DNA of 64,000 nt from Microcoleus sp. bin38.metabat.b11b12b14.051. Lineage in GTDB: Bacteria > Cyanobacteriota > Cyanobacteriia > Cyanobacteriales > Microcoleaceae. The position numbers and the translations under genes were made by a program. Shown here piece by piece: positions 35,301-44,219 of this stretch. The stretch spans positions 1 through 64,000 of the forward strand of contig NZ_JAAFKD010000015.1 in the NCBI RefSeq assembly GCF_013299165.1, read 5' to 3'. Position 1 is the stretch's first letter; each line of letters starts with the position of its first letter. The notes below the pieces were generated by a model. It ran no database searches and was not told where the DNA came from. It saw only the letters and a program-made list of their open reading frames with translations.

Positions 35301-35579
35301 GAAGGCTGGGAGGCGGTAATCTGACAGCACAGCATCGTACTCGCAATTTTCCAACATTTGTCTGCATTCTGTTGCTGTTTCGGCAGTATCGCACTTAAAA
35401 TTTACTCCTCCCGCTTCTAAGGCGAGCACTATTAATTCCATATCTTCTGCCATGTCTTCGACAATCAACAGTTTTAATGTTGATTCCGCTGTCATTTTCA
35501 TTAAATAGTTTGTCTGTTCGCGATCTAGCATACGGAATTCTTGATTTTTTGATTGGTCGTTCGTGTTGCTAAATTTCAT
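32304..35579 (-). CDS. REC-GAF-PAS-PAS-GGDEF-EAL signalling protein
   Basis: 1091 residues. An N-terminal receiver domain (about 35-150) has LLIVEDMAEDMELIV and the phosphoacceptor Asp in VLSDYRLPAFNG. A GAF domain (about 190-330) and two PAS domains (about 350-600) follow. The GGDEF domain (about 610-775) has the intact motif RIGGDEFVLLLE, and the EAL domain (about 830-1075) has FEALVRWQH plus the DDFGTGYSSLSYL metal-site loop. Both enzymes look active, so the protein may make or break cyclic-di-GMP depending on phosphorylation. A low-complexity linker of about 35 residues separates GGDEF and EAL. The adjacent histidine kinase could phosphorylate the receiver domain. Confidence 0.9.
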   Translation of the reverse strand: MKFSNTNDQSKNQEFRMLDREQTNYLMKMTAESTLKLLIVEDMAEDMELIVLALEAGGVNFKCDTAETATECRQMLENCEYDAVLSDYRLPAFNGLEVLRLMQELGQDIPFILVTGSLGEEAAVECIKAGMTDYVLKGRLFRLPTVLERSLQEYKMRRQQQFAIAQIQRQATREAIVNRIVQAMRETLVLDEVLQTTADQLHEALEISGCTILQPNAFGNIIVRYISKAADRQGLIGLNCEFAQHYRTSLAAGETVAIEELSSLCPSLQASAELVGFRAVAIAPLLYQHSFLGGIGLYQCDRPRFWSAEELSLIEAIADQCAIAIHQAELYQQAQTELAERKRAEAEVRGIQQQLTTMAANIPGSVYRAVLHPNGTTSMPYVSPGVREVTGIGPEEAMACPQLLTEIIHPNDKSSYDSSVAASSASLLPCDRQYRIVLKSGEVKWVQDSARFSKNENGDIIIDGVALDISDRKQAESALRQSEQRFRSLIENATDITIILDAEGIFRYISPSVKRILGYSSHQAIGRSALSTVHPDDCAAIAQTLHKAIENPKRSQSPLEYRVRHRNGSWCYVEAVATNLLHDPAVKGIVINCHDITQRKKAEEQLLHDAFHDSLTGLPNRALFTDRLEHALRLAKRRKDYLFAVLFLDLDRFKVVNDSLGHAIGDQLLVAIARRLEACLRVGDTVARIGGDEFVLLLEDIDGVNEATGIVNRLQKTITSPILLDGHEVFITASIGIALSSGEYEEPTNLLRDADTAMYRAKELGRARHEVFNSSMHAHALKLLQLENDLRRAIESIKDPAREEDSLPSAKSPQSGRSSLPPLSADPQFIIHYQPIVSIANNAIIGFEALVRWQHPERGLVSPNEFIPIAEETGLIVPLGRWVLRTACHQIRHWQQLVHNNPPLSVSVNLSVKQFSQPDLIEYIDRVLEETHLDGSSLKLEITESVLIENSDSVTAMLVQLRARNIHLCIDDFGTGYSSLSYLHRFPTNTLKIDRSFVSRMGGEFDLGKGGIDPTEIVRSIVTLSHNLGMDVVAEGVEEASQLSILKGLKCEYAQGFFFSKPVDSQTAAVLIREQAENQNLLAFSLLEKTN

Positions 35580-35780
35580 TCTTTTTGATTAAGTTTTTCG
35601 ATCCGGATTCTGAGTTTTTATTTTTTTTAACTGAGATTATTTATCAAATTTAACAATTTTCACAACCGCCACCGATGGCTGCCGAAACCGACTGTGACTT
35701 ATTTAACTGTATAATAGTTTTAAATTCTGAATTTAGAACTATTATACTGGTAACTTACGAATTTAGATTGCGGTTTGAGA

Positions 35781-38700
35781 TTATTTGCCTAGTTTAAAGT
35801 AAAATGTCGCTCCTTGAGTAGGTAGGCTTTCTGCCCAAATCGTCCCGCCGTGGCGGTGAATAATCCGCCCGACGATCGCCAAACCGATGCCCGTACCTTC
35901 AAATTCTCTCTGGGAGTGCAGCCGCACAAAAGCTCCAAAAAGTCGATCGGCATATTCAGAAGGAAAACCGACGCCGTTATCCTTGACAAAAATCGTTCCA
36001 TCGGGTAAAGAATCAATAACTATTGTAGCGGGAGCGCGATCGCGGCTGAACTTGACGGCGTTGCTAATCAAGTTGCTGAACACCTGTTGTAGCAAAGTTG
36101 GATCTCCCGTCACCGCCGGTAAATTTCCGACAGCAAATTCAACTTGGCTGTGGGAAGTTTGGGGGTGATCTGTGGCAGTTCGGGGTTTAGTCAATTTAAT
36201 CGCAGTTTGCACCAAACGGGTGAGATCGATCGGAATTTGCATCAACTCGGTGCGGCTCACCCGCGAAAGAGCGAGCAAACCGTCAATCAACAAACTCATT
36301 TTTTGGCTGCTGTCATCAATCACTTCCATATAATGAACAATTTTAGGATCGCTGACAGCATCAGTGGATTCTAACCGCTGTTTCAGCGCATTCACAAAAC
36401 CTGAAATATGGCGCAAAGGAGCGCGGAGGTCATGGGAAACAGAATAGCAAAAAGATTCTAATTCTTGATTGGCAGCCTCTAATTGCTCCGTGCGTTGCGA
36501 CAAAGCTTGTTTTGTCTCAACCAACTCGGTGATATCGCGAGAAGTGCCAATTAAAGCATAAACTTCGCCATCGAGATTTCTCAGGGGAACTTTATAAGTA
36601 TCAAAATAAGTAGTTTTGCGCTCGGACAAAACATATTTTTCCTGCAAATGTAGAGTTTCGCCTGATTCAAATACCCGCAAGTTTTCCTGCACAAATTTTG
36701 TGGCTAGTTCAGTGGAAAAACATTCAAACACCGTTTTGCCCTGCATTTCTTTGGTGCTGTTGAAACCAGCCATTTTTGCCAAAGGTTTATTGACAAAAGC
36801 CTGACGCATATTTTCGCGTTCTACCACAAAAATGCGATCGGGCAAAGCATCAAAAAAAGTCTCTAGTTCGGCAGTACGCTGGGCGACTTGAGCTTCTAAA
36901 GTTTCGTTGAGCTGTTTGAGTTCTGCCTCGGCTCGCTTGCGATCGCTAATATCTTGACCGATGCCGATACATCTGCCGTCTGAGAGACGAATGTTTGCCC
37001 AAGTAGTGTCCAGAATTCGACCATCTCTAACTGTTGTTTTGAAGTCTTCCCAGTTCTCAGTTGCTGCTTTAATTTGAGCGATAACGTATTGGCGGTATTC
37101 TGGCTGCGGATAACATTCGGTAAAGATATCGTGGTTTTTGATATCTGCAAAACTCCAGCCCAGCACTTTTTCCCAGTAGCGATTTACCCACTCTATTTCA
37201 CCGCTATTACCCAAGAATGCCAGCATGACTGGCACGTTATCAAAGATTGTTTGCAGCACTTCTTTTTGCTGTTTTAAGGCTGATTCGGCTTGTTTGCGTT
37301 GCGTAGCTGCTGCCACGGCATCGCTGATGTCGAGTACGGAACCGATGATCTGTTTTATTTGTCCCTCTGGGGTTATTTTAAAGATTGTCGAGCGATCGTG
37401 AACCCAGCGCCATTCCCCGTTTTTGTGTTTGATCCTGTAGTCGATTTCCTGGATTTCGTGGGGGTTGGTGCTGTTTTCCAGCCGCTGCATACCTGCAATT
37501 AAGGCAGCCCCATCCTCGGGGTGAACCAAGGTAGAGATAGCTTCTGAACCCAACTCTTGCAATTCTTCAGGACTGTAGCCGAGCATGGCTGTGACTGCTG
37601 CATTTGCATAGATATTTTGCTGTGCTTCTGTGTCGTAAATGTACAGAAAATTGGGGATGGTTTTAATGATGCTTTCTAAAAGTTCTTGATGTTTTTGCAG
37701 TTCCGATTCGGCTTGTTTGCGGTGTGTCAAGTCTAGCACAAAACTTACCCCAAATTCCTGCGTTCCTTCTAAAAATGCAGCGCCTATCAGCACGGGAACG
37801 CGACAGCCGTCCGAGCGGATGTATTCTTTTTCAAAGGGGACAATCACGTTTGCAGACACGAGCTCGGAGATTTTTTGTTCGTCTAGATGGCGGTACTCTG
37901 CCGGTGTCATTGCTTGCCAGCTAATTTTTTGGGAGGACAAATCGTCTCGCGTGTATCCTACTAGGTTTAAAAAAGCCTGATTTGCGTCGGTAATCTGACC
38001 GTTAATATTCCAAAAAAATATGCCGATGATATTAGAATCTACTACGCGCCTAAATCTAGCTTCGCTTTGGCGCAACTGAGCTTCGACTTGTTTGATTTCT
38101 GTGATGTCGCGGGTGATGCCTAAAACAGTTTCTACTGAATTGTCCTCAGCAAATTCGGGAATTACTCGACTTTGATAGTATTTTTTCCCGTGGGGAGTGG
38201 GAAAGTCAAATTCGATGGTTTCGGGTTTTCCTGTGCGGAAAACTTTGAGCAAAGCTTCGTCCCACAGGTGGCAAAAGTGGGGGGGCATTCCTAATTCTCT
38301 GTTGCTTTTGCCGATAAATTCTGACGGGGGTTTTCCGGTGGCTTGTTGGACTTCTTTGTTGACGTACAGGTGGCGCAGTTCTCGATCGAACCGCGCTATG
38401 ATATCGGTGGCATTTTCGGCGATCGCGCTGAAGGCTTGTTCGCGCAGGTGCAGTTCTTCTTGAGTGCGGTGGTGTTCGGTTATATCTCTGGCAAAAGACA
38501 GAATTGAAACTAATTTTCCTTCTGCATCGATCAGTGCAGAATTGTACCACTCGCAGTAAATTACCGAGCCATCTTTGGTATAGTTGCGGTTGCGACAAAC
38601 GTTGCGGGGTTCTTGGTTCTGCAAGAGTTGATTTGTGGCGGCGCACACTTGCTCGAAGTCGAATTCATAAACTATTGACCATTCGTGCCAATATTTGCCG

Positions 38701-39056
38701 ATTACTTCTGCTGCACTCCAGCCAAATATTTGTTCTGCCACGGGCGACCACCGGACTACCCGAAATTCGCTGTCCCACTCTATAACTGCCATTGGCGAGT
38801 TTTTTAAGTGAAATTCCCGCCGCTCCTGGGCTTGTTTGATTTTGGTTTGCAGTTGCTGGCGCAGTTCCTTGACCCCGGCAAAATGCTGGCTGATTTCCTG
38901 TCCGTTTGCTGCCCCTGCTTTGACTATCTGAGCAATGGTTTCTGCTGTTTGTTTTTCCAGTTCGTTCCAAGCAAGTTCGAGGGCTGATTCTGCCTGATCT
39001 AGGTCAGTGATACTGTTGGCAAACAGTGGGGCACTTTCTACAGGAATTTCTGGCAT
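35781..39056 (-). CDS. Multi-PAS sensor histidine kinase
   Basis: 1091 residues, all cytoplasmic. Six PAS domains can be followed, each starting with an 'h-x-x-h-x-[DN]-x-h-P-x-x-[IV]' pattern (for example KNSPMAVIEWDSEFRVVRWS, FDNVPVMLAFLGNSGEIEWV). They precede a HisKA helix with SHDLRAPLRHISGF, where His is the phosphoacceptor, and an HATPase with VKDNGVGFP and GTGIGLAIVGRIIHRHGGTI. The end carries no receiver domain. The 200-base gap to the downstream REC-GGDEF-EAL gene and the common strand suggest the pair could form a phosphorelay that changes c-di-GMP. Which signals the PAS domains read is unknown. Confidence 0.88.
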   Translation of the reverse strand: MPEIPVESAPLFANSITDLDQAESALELAWNELEKQTAETIAQIVKAGAANGQEISQHFAGVKELRQQLQTKIKQAQERREFHLKNSPMAVIEWDSEFRVVRWSPVAEQIFGWSAAEVIGKYWHEWSIVYEFDFEQVCAATNQLLQNQEPRNVCRNRNYTKDGSVIYCEWYNSALIDAEGKLVSILSFARDITEHHRTQEELHLREQAFSAIAENATDIIARFDRELRHLYVNKEVQQATGKPPSEFIGKSNRELGMPPHFCHLWDEALLKVFRTGKPETIEFDFPTPHGKKYYQSRVIPEFAEDNSVETVLGITRDITEIKQVEAQLRQSEARFRRVVDSNIIGIFFWNINGQITDANQAFLNLVGYTRDDLSSQKISWQAMTPAEYRHLDEQKISELVSANVIVPFEKEYIRSDGCRVPVLIGAAFLEGTQEFGVSFVLDLTHRKQAESELQKHQELLESIIKTIPNFLYIYDTEAQQNIYANAAVTAMLGYSPEELQELGSEAISTLVHPEDGAALIAGMQRLENSTNPHEIQEIDYRIKHKNGEWRWVHDRSTIFKITPEGQIKQIIGSVLDISDAVAAATQRKQAESALKQQKEVLQTIFDNVPVMLAFLGNSGEIEWVNRYWEKVLGWSFADIKNHDIFTECYPQPEYRQYVIAQIKAATENWEDFKTTVRDGRILDTTWANIRLSDGRCIGIGQDISDRKRAEAELKQLNETLEAQVAQRTAELETFFDALPDRIFVVERENMRQAFVNKPLAKMAGFNSTKEMQGKTVFECFSTELATKFVQENLRVFESGETLHLQEKYVLSERKTTYFDTYKVPLRNLDGEVYALIGTSRDITELVETKQALSQRTEQLEAANQELESFCYSVSHDLRAPLRHISGFVNALKQRLESTDAVSDPKIVHYMEVIDDSSQKMSLLIDGLLALSRVSRTELMQIPIDLTRLVQTAIKLTKPRTATDHPQTSHSQVEFAVGNLPAVTGDPTLLQQVFSNLISNAVKFSRDRAPATIVIDSLPDGTIFVKDNGVGFPSEYADRLFGAFVRLHSQREFEGTGIGLAIVGRIIHRHGGTIWAESLPTQGATFYFKLGK

Positions 39057-39791
39057 ATTTTTGAGATTTAGGCAAGTGTTTTTTTGATAAAAATCAATTT
39101 AATTGAAAAATTTAAAAAAATAAATTTATGGTTAAATTATACATTTTAAATTTTTCAATTGTGGGCTGCCCCGGCGTGATTTTAGGCGGCACGCACGATC
39201 GGTTGAGCGTCCCGATCGGCTTTCGGGCGATCGCCCGAAAACTCTCCTCACTCAAGTACGGGTGCCGTGGGGTGCTTAGTATATTTTTGCACGCGATCGT
39301 GGTTTCGGGCGATCGAAATAATACCGATGCGTTCGCCCTGCGGCGGCGGCCGATCTGTAGCAGGGCATTGGTGCACTGCTCCCAGCAGCACGAGGGCGGC
39401 GCCGTCTGGCAATTCATGGTGTGAATTATTTGTCACTAGCGGCCACAGGAGCCGATCTTGTTTGCGAGTTCTGCCTGCGTGCAGTGAAAACCGTTTGATG
39501 GGGATCGAATTAAGCTTAAATCTAGCGCCAGAATTTAACCTGACTTCGGAAGCCTCGCTCTGGCTCGCATCCGCCCGATCGAGCTGTGGGGGACTTTCAC
39601 AATACTCTTCCAAGAACGATCGCCACGGATGACCGGTACCGATACTTGGATTTTTCGCCAGATATGCAAAGGAGTTCAAGCTGGTTGTTGACACCAGTGA
39701 AACCCTGCTTGCCCCGCCCAATAATCTCAAGTCGGTTTGCTCAATAAACAGCTAAGATAAAATATAAAGTTATTCAGTCTTTATAGGTCGC
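39057..39791. other. Intergenic region, no supported gene
   Basis: The stretch between the kinase gene and leader copy B has open frames on both strands (39248-39730 leftward; 39267-39632 rightward). Neither has a recognisable domain, codon pattern or plausible start context. GC-rich segments with palindromes (CGGGCGATCGCCCG, CGATCGTGGTTTCGGGCGAT) may be remnants of repeats. I do not call a gene. Confidence 0.5.
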
Positions 39792-40174
39792 TTGTCAGTA
39801 ACTCAGCCCTTTAGGGACTGAGCTTGTAAGAGAAATCGAGCAAGCTGTACTGACCAGACCCCTCGATCGCGAGGAGCCGTTATTTAGGTCACGACACCGG
39901 AAAATGCGACGCCAGTTTTTCGCTCTGTCATCTGCAATTAAACAGTTTTAAAGTCACTGAAACAGTGTTGCAGGTCTAACAAGCCTTTATAACCAGGTCG
40001 AGGCCAACATTACCCCGCAAGGGAGAAAGGAGACCACAATATCTCCATTGGAGGGGCAACCACACCCCTCCAACCCCGCAAGGGGGTTTACGGGGACTAA
40101 AGTCCCCCGGGTCGTTTCCCTAGGAAGGACTAAAGTCGCCGAGTTTCCCACTTACCGTATTTCTTTTTATGACT
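39792..40174 (+). repeat. Duplicated leader, copy B (upstream of gatB)
   Basis: The partner of 31836-32217 in inverted orientation. The shared sequence runs to the gatB start codon at 40169 and six bases into it. Differences from copy A are few: several single transitions and a short block CTAGGAAGGAC versus CTCTCGGGAC near the 3' end, where pairing with AGTCGCC is kept. The extent and position suggest that both genes now have the same promoter and leader. Confidence 0.9.
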
Positions 40175-41659
40175 GCTGCTGCACCAGTTAAAACTCAGTA
40201 CGAAGCCATTATCGGTCTCGAAACACACTGTCAATTGAGTACGAATACTAAAATTTTCTCCAGTTCTTCTACAGAATTTGGCAATGCCCCAAATACAAAC
40301 ATTGACCCAATTTGTATGGGAATGCCTGGAGTGTTGCCAGTATTAAATCAAAAAGTGCTGGAGTATGCAGTGAAAGCAGGGCTGGCTCTCAACTGCGAAA
40401 TCGCACCTTACAGCAAGTTTGACCGCAAGCAATATTTCTATCCGGATTTGCCGAAAAATTATCAAATTTCTCAGTTCGATTTGCCGATCGCTACTAACGG
40501 TTGGCTGGAAATTGAACTGGTGGACAAAACGGGCAATTCTACTAGAAAAAAAATCGGGATCACTCGCTTGCACATGGAGGAAGATGCCGGGAAATTAGTT
40601 CATGGCGGCAGCGATCGCCTCAGCGGATCTACTTATTCAATGGTGGACTACAACCGCGCCGGCGTGCCTTTAATCGAAATTGTTTCGGAACCGGATTTGC
40701 GCTCGGGCGCCGAAGCAGCCGAATACGGTCAAGAAATACGCCGGATCGTCCGCTATATCGGTGTTGGCGACGGGAATATGCAGGAAGGTTCCCTGCGGTG
40801 CGACGTGAATATTTCGGTGCGCCCCGTTGGTCGAAAAGAGTTCGGCACTAAGGTGGAAATTAAAAATATGAACTCTTTTAATGCGATCGAACGGGCGATC
40901 GACTACGAGATCGAGCGACAAATTGAAGCGATCGAAAATGGCGAAACTATCCTCCAAGAAACGCGGCTTTGGGATGAAAACAAGCAGTGTACTTTCAGTA
41001 TGCGACTCAAGGAAGGTGCCAGCGATTATCGGTATTTCCCGGAACCGGATTTGCCTCCGATCGAGGTTTCCACCGAGCAATTGCACGATTGGAAAGCTCA
41101 ACTCCCGGAATTGCCGGCCTCCAAGCGCCATCGCTATGAATCTGATCTCGCTCTTTCTCCCTACGACGCGCGGGTGCTGACTGACGACAAAGCGGTTGCT
41201 GAGTATTTTGAAAAGTCGATCGCCGCCGGTGCTGCGACTAAACAAGCTGCCAATTGGGTGATGGGCGATATCACTGCTTACCTGAAAAATCAGAAACTGG
41301 CGATCGCAGAAATTCCTTTCCAACCGCAGGATTTAGCCGAACTGCTGGCGCTAATTGATGCTGGCACCATCAGCGGCAAAATCGCTAAAGATATTTTGCC
41401 GGAGTTACTCGCAAGCGGCGGTTCGCCTCAGAAGTTGGTAGAAAGCAAGGGTTTGATTCAAATTTCGGATACAGGGGCGATCGATCGGGCGATCGATGCC
41501 GCGATCGCCGCTAATCCCAAGGAGCTCGAACAGTATCGCGCTGGCAAAACAAAACTGCTGGGTTTCTTTGTCGGTAAGGTGATGAAGGAAACGGGCGGCC
41601 GCGCCGATCCGAAATTGACCAATGAATTGCTGGCAGCCAAGCTTAACACCCCAGGCTGA
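40169..41659 (+). CDS. gatB: Aspartyl/glutamyl-tRNA amidotransferase subunit B
   Basis: 496 residues. GatB is part of the GatCAB complex that turns Glu-tRNA-Gln (and Asp-tRNA-Asn) into the Gln and Asn forms, essential where the direct synthetase is lacking. Family hallmarks are [51 protein letters not shown] and [19 protein letters not shown], then the C-terminal YqeY-like helical domain ([16 protein letters not shown]). The start ATGACTGCTGCTGC is set by the leader, which ends there. It is a lone gene, as is usual in cyanobacteria. Length and conserved residues are complete. Confidence 0.95.
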   Translation: MTAAAPVKTQYEAIIGLETHCQLSTNTKIFSSSSTEFGNAPNTNIDPICMGMPGVLPVLNQKVLEYAVKAGLALNCEIAPYSKFDRKQYFYPDLPKNYQISQFDLPIATNGWLEIELVDKTGNSTRKKIGITRLHMEEDAGKLVHGGSDRLSGSTYSMVDYNRAGVPLIEIVSEPDLRSGAEAAEYGQEIRRIVRYIGVGDGNMQEGSLRCDVNISVRPVGRKEFGTKVEIKNMNSFNAIERAIDYEIERQIEAIENGETILQETRLWDENKQCTFSMRLKEGASDYRYFPEPDLPPIEVSTEQLHDWKAQLPELPASKRHRYESDLALSPYDARVLTDDKAVAEYFEKSIAAGAATKQAANWVMGDITAYLKNQKLAIAEIPFQPQDLAELLALIDAGTISGKIAKDILPELLASGGSPQKLVESKGLIQISDTGAIDRAIDAAIAANPKELEQYRAGKTKLLGFFVGKVMKETGGRADPKLTNELLAAKLNTPG

Positions 41660-41807
41660 GCACTGATTAAGGGTGTCGTGTAGCGGATTGAGGGGCGGGC
41701 GATCGGTTTATGCTGAGTCCGCCCTTTTTGCTGCACGATATCTTTATAATTAAATATACATTTCTTTACAGTATCTTCATGATTGGGGGTTTCGCCCCTC
41801 ATAACGT

Positions 41808-41880
41808 TCATGTTATATTGTGTTATGTAGATGCACCCTGATGGCAGAGAGAGTTATTGAAGTAACTCTCTCTTTTTTTT
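41808..41880 (+). ncRNA. Candidate small RNA 1 with strong terminator
   Basis: The stem AGAGAGAGTTA / TAACTCTCTCT (loop TTGAAG) followed by eight T at 41846-41880 is a strong terminator 190-220 bases after gatB. The bases before it (TTCATGTTATATTGTG, ATGCACCCTGATGGCA) recur at 42090-42120. TTATAT would serve as a -10, giving a transcript of about 55-60 nt. It may simply be the gatB terminator; the duplicated -10-like sequence argues for an independent RNA. Confidence 0.4.
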
Positions 41881-42087
41881 GTCTTTTTTTTGCGTGCACG
41901 GACGCATCAATACGGATCAGTGGTTTTTCGCCTCCAGAATGCCGGATCGTGGAACCGCCAAGAGCCTAGGGACACGAAGGAATAGACAACAAGAAGCAGG
42001 CAACCGGGCGGGCTGAAGGTTGAAACCGCTGCACCAGCTATAGTTTTTCCTCAAAATTTAACCAGAGTCGTGTTACCCATCAATACA

Positions 42088-42172
42088 TTCCTGCTATCTT
42101 GTGTTGTGCAGGTGCACCCTGATGGCAAGGAGAGTTACCTCAGTAGTTATAGGTCTTTTTTTTATCTTTTGT
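42088..42172 (+). ncRNA. Candidate small RNA 2 (copy of the first)
   Basis: TTCCTGCTATCTTGTGTTGTG and TGCACCCTGATGGCAAGGAG match the first copy 280 bases upstream at most positions, including the -10-like block. The 3' hairpin is not conserved in the same form, although a T run (TCTTTTTTTTA) is present. Role unknown; the sequence shows only the repetition. Confidence 0.35.
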
Positions 42173-42328
42173 TTTCAGGCATTACCGTGTAAATACGGAT
42201 ATAACAGCGGGGGAAAAAGGCAGAATTGGCAGAATTCGATTACCGATTACCAATTAGCGATTACCAACTACCAATTACGGCTTTAAGTCGATTAATATCA
42301 ACTTCAGTTATCAAATAATTTTGACAGT

Positions 42329-43495
42329 ATGAGCGAACAAGCTAGCGATCTAATCAAGCAAGGGATTTTGCAATATCAGGCGCATCAATTTGAGGCGGCG
42401 CTGGATTCTTGGCAGCAAGCGCTGAGGCTGTATCAAGAAGTTGACGATAAACGCCGATCGGGTGCGGCGCTGGGTAATATGGGCGTGGCTTACGAAGGGC
42501 TGGGAAATTACGATCGCGCGATCGACTGTTACCAGCAGCATTTGCTGTTAGCGCGGGAAATTGGCGATCGCCGGGGCGAGGCGAATGCTTTGGGAAATCT
42601 GGGCAATGCTTGCTGTGCCCGCTCAGATTTTTCTGGTGCTATGGATTACCAGCAGCAGCGTTTGGCGATCGCGCGGGAGACGGGCGACACTCGCTCTGAA
42701 TTGGAGGCTTTGGGCAATTTGGCTTTTGCTTGCGATGCAGATGGCAATTTACCCAGTGCGATCGAGTGTTATCAGCAGCAGTTGTCGATCGCGCGCGCCC
42801 ACTTGGACGATCGCATCGAGCGCAGCGCTCTCAAGAGTTTGAAACTTGCTTACAAGTATTTAGCCGATTATGAGAAAGCCGACGAGTACCGGCAGCAGCA
42901 ATTGGCGATCGTGCGAGAATTGTTTTTAACTGATAAACATCAGGATTTTGTCCAACTTGCAGAAACAGTTGGCTTGAATCCCGTCGAAGATTTTGCCGGA
43001 GCCGATTTAAGCGGTTTTGACTTGAATTATGCTGATTTTAATGGCGCAGATTTGCGTAAAACTAACCTCCAAAGTGCCGATTTAACCTTAGCGGATCTTA
43101 GCGGAGCTTTGCTGAGTTTTTCTAATTTAATCGATGCTACTTTGTGCAATGCTAATTTGCGGGATGCTGAACTCAGCAGCGCCAATTTGAGCGGTGCAGA
43201 TTTGCGAACAAAGCTGCCGAGGGCAAATTTAACCGGGGCAAATTTAAGTGGCGCCAATTTGAGCAGTGCTTATTTGCCAAATGCAATTCTAGTCAATGCA
43301 AATTTAACAAATACTGATTTCAAGAATGCTGATTTGAGCGGTGTTGATTTGAGCGGTGCTAATTTAAATGGTGCTGATTTGAGCCGCGCCGATTTAAAAA
43401 ATGCGGTGGTGAAAAATGCGAATCTTACTGGTTGTTTGGGGATTTCGGAAGGGGTAAAAGTTGAGTTGAGGGCGCGGGGCGGGATTTTTGAGTAA
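42329..43495 (+). CDS. TPR and pentapeptide-repeat protein
   Basis: 388 residues. The first ~200 residues are five tetratricopeptide repeats (GNMGVAYEGLGNYDRAIDCY, GNLGNACCARSDFSGAMDY), which form a protein-binding superhelix. The linker FVQLAETVGLNPVEDFAG leads to about 130 residues of pentapeptide repeats (A[DN]LSG), a right-handed beta-helix. It ends GISEGVKVELRARG. The same linker, repeat domain and end occur in 45121-46305, so they are a module. No signal peptide is present. Cyanobacteria have many such proteins, mostly of unknown role. It opens a group of two Uma2 genes and a second pentapeptide gene. Confidence 0.85.
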   Translation: MSEQASDLIKQGILQYQAHQFEAALDSWQQALRLYQEVDDKRRSGAALGNMGVAYEGLGNYDRAIDCYQQHLLLAREIGDRRGEANALGNLGNACCARSDFSGAMDYQQQRLAIARETGDTRSELEALGNLAFACDADGNLPSAIECYQQQLSIARAHLDDRIERSALKSLKLAYKYLADYEKADEYRQQQLAIVRELFLTDKHQDFVQLAETVGLNPVEDFAGADLSGFDLNYADFNGADLRKTNLQSADLTLADLSGALLSFSNLIDATLCNANLRDAELSSANLSGADLRTKLPRANLTGANLSGANLSSAYLPNAILVNANLTNTDFKNADLSGVDLSGANLNGADLSRADLKNAVVKNANLTGCLGISEGVKVELRARGGIFE

Positions 43496-43533
43496 AATGG
43501 CAATATTGGCAATTGTAGAGGAGAATAAAAGCT

Positions 43534-44121
43534 ATGACTTTCGCTACTGCAAAACGATTCTCGATCGCCGAATATGACCGTTTGGCAGAACTGGGCTTTT
43601 TTGAGTCCGATGCTCGATTTGAATTGATTCGCGGAGAAATTATCAAAATGGCTGCCAAAGGTAGACTTCACTCGGTTTGTAACTCGCGGGTGTTTGGAAA
43701 ATTGTATTCGCTGCTAGAAGAAATAGCGATTGTGCGCGGTCAGGAACCGATTATCTTGTCTGATGATACCGAACCAGAACCTGATGTAGTGATTGCCCGC
43801 AATCGCTCTGATGATTATGTATCTTCTCACCCTCTAGCTGCTGATATTTTGTTGGTAATTGAGGTTTCTGATTCTACTTTGAAGTACGATCGGAGAACAA
43901 AGTTATCTCTCTATGCTGAATCGGGGATTTCTGATTATTGGATATTTAATTTAGTAGATATTCAATTGGAAATGTACAGCGAACCTTATCAGAAACAAAC
44001 AGGTGGTTTCGATTATCGACTCAAACGAGTGGTTTTACCGAATGAGGTTGTGGTAATTCCGGGTTTTCCAGAGTTGTCTCTCGATTTATCTGCGGTATTT
44101 CCGCCGCAGGTGGGTGCGTGA
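43534..44121 (+). CDS. Uma2-family endonuclease-like protein (DUF820)
   Basis: 195 residues. The PD-(D/E)XK-type Uma2 pattern is seen: ARFELIRGEIIKMAAKGRLH at 30-50, EPDVVI (the catalytic Asp) near 89-94, and VIEVSDSTLKYDRRTKLSLY near 107-128 with Glu and Lys of the active site. This family is very abundant in cyanobacteria; the enzymes are probably DNA endonucleases but have no confirmed physiological role. The stop overlaps the next Uma2 gene by four bases, so both are co-translated. The two paralogues differ in sequence. Confidence 0.85.
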   Translation: MTFATAKRFSIAEYDRLAELGFFESDARFELIRGEIIKMAAKGRLHSVCNSRVFGKLYSLLEEIAIVRGQEPIILSDDTEPEPDVVIARNRSDDYVSSHPLAADILLVIEVSDSTLKYDRRTKLSLYAESGISDYWIFNLVDIQLEMYSEPYQKQTGGFDYRLKRVVLPNEVVVIPGFPELSLDLSAVFPPQVGA

Positions 44122-44219
44122 ATATGAGGAGTGCGATCGCCCAGGATTCATGGTACAATCCAAAAACGCGATGGCTACGCCCCGGCTTGCGCCTACGAAC
44201 TCCTCAGCAAAATACCGCC

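Noticed and set aside
39248-39730. 160-residue leftward frame upstream of leader copy B
   Set aside because: No domain, no homologous feature and an overlapping frame on the other strand; likely non-coding.
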